DNA of 64,000 nt from Coprinopsis marcescibilis (Eukaryota > Basidiomycota > Agaricomycetes > Agaricales > Psathyrellaceae), in the NCBI GenBank assembly GCA_004369085.1, contig ML210195.1, forward strand, positions 65,323 through 129,322. The letters run 5' to 3'. Positions 63,683 to 64,000 of the stretch are shown here, one piece after another. Made by a program: the position numbers and the translations under genes. The notes beneath the pieces were generated by a model, which ran no database searches, was not told the origin of the DNA, and worked only from the letters and a program-made list of their open reading frames with translations. The stretch's first letter is position 1. Every line of letters begins with the position of its first letter.

Positions 63683-64000
63683 ATGCGATAGGAGGGGTTT
63701 CCGTTATATGTTGGGTTCTTCGTCTCTATTTGTGGATTTCATTCGTTTTTGCGCTTGTTTTACTAGTGGCTATGTTTCTGATGCTCATGTCCTTTACGAC
63801 TTATTCTTGCTCCCCAAGTCCATGTGTTGTTCTTGTACCACCCTTTCTTACTATTCCGCCCACACGCCCCCTCTGCAACACGCCTCTTCAGTTGCGGCCG
63901 CAACCTCAACTCGGTCTTCCATTCTGTCGCCATCGCCACCTCCGTGGCCCACCACACCTTGCGACCCACAAGCGCAGCACCCCCCATTTACTCACTGGAA
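63683..64000. other. Right window edge, 3' region of the NIPA gene
   Basis: It holds the likely NIPA 3' untranslated region. A G+C-rich minus-strand ORF (63763-63987, 74 codons) could be the last exon of a gene entering from the right, but it shows no family motif. Confidence 0.45.

Noticed and set aside
1..64000. tRNA or rRNA genes, telomere repeats, viral insertions
   Set aside because: I scanned both strands for T-loop-like GGTTCRANNC signatures, TTAGGG arrays and polymerase motifs and saw none. A covariance-model scan was not possible here.

Overview
This is a fungal nuclear contig, most likely from a mushroom-forming basidiomycete (Agaricomycetes). The evidence is the many 43-75 bp GT-AG introns, the NACHT-TPR receptors carrying the LPDP..C..W/YD pre-NACHT signature typical of that class, an Agaricomycete-style F-box protein, and NOG1 and aminopeptidase P genes split by many short introns. 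I found no CRISPR array, rRNA, tRNA or bacterial-style operon. A 480-base run of N (11185-11664) is an assembly gap.

Layout. 1-3589: 3' part of a NACHT-TPR receptor (NLR1, +). 5990-8330: decayed NLR relic and F-box relic, both on the minus strand. 9426-13483: second NACHT-TPR receptor (NLR2, -), interrupted by the gap. 17121-20891: aminopeptidase P (+) with a long N-terminal extension. 21931-24373: ribosome-biogenesis GTPase NOG1 (-). 24614-28265: third receptor (NLR3, +), divergent from NOG1. 28266-35136: gene-poor, holding a 787 bp inverted-repeat element (30025-30811). 35137-37660: long disordered protein (-). 37661-49030: 11 kb without a gene I can support. 49031-50841: family-2 polysaccharide synthase (+). 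52319-54461: F-box protein (+). 54777-58786: fourth receptor (NLR4, +). 59567-60736: Arf-like GTPase with an extra C-terminal domain (+). 61126-63682: NIPA-type magnesium transporter (+).

The housekeeping genes (NOG1, aminopeptidase P, NIPA) are interleaved with a fast-evolving family. Four NACHT-TPR receptors and one relic lie within 59 kb. The three with visible N-termini share a short motif, encoded by its own exon with phase-1 introns on both sides, just before the NACHT domain. NLR1 and NLR2 carry nearly identical DNA-level TPR repeats (276 and 279 bp periods), whereas NLR3 and NLR4 have diverged TPRs. The intact F-box/NLR4 tandem pair has a broken inverted counterpart at 6-8.3 kb. I read this as a birth-and-death cluster of fungal innate-immunity or allorecognition receptors with a candidate N-terminal signalling motif. 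That functional reading is inference. Exon structures were derived by hand from reading frame, splice signals and family similarity.
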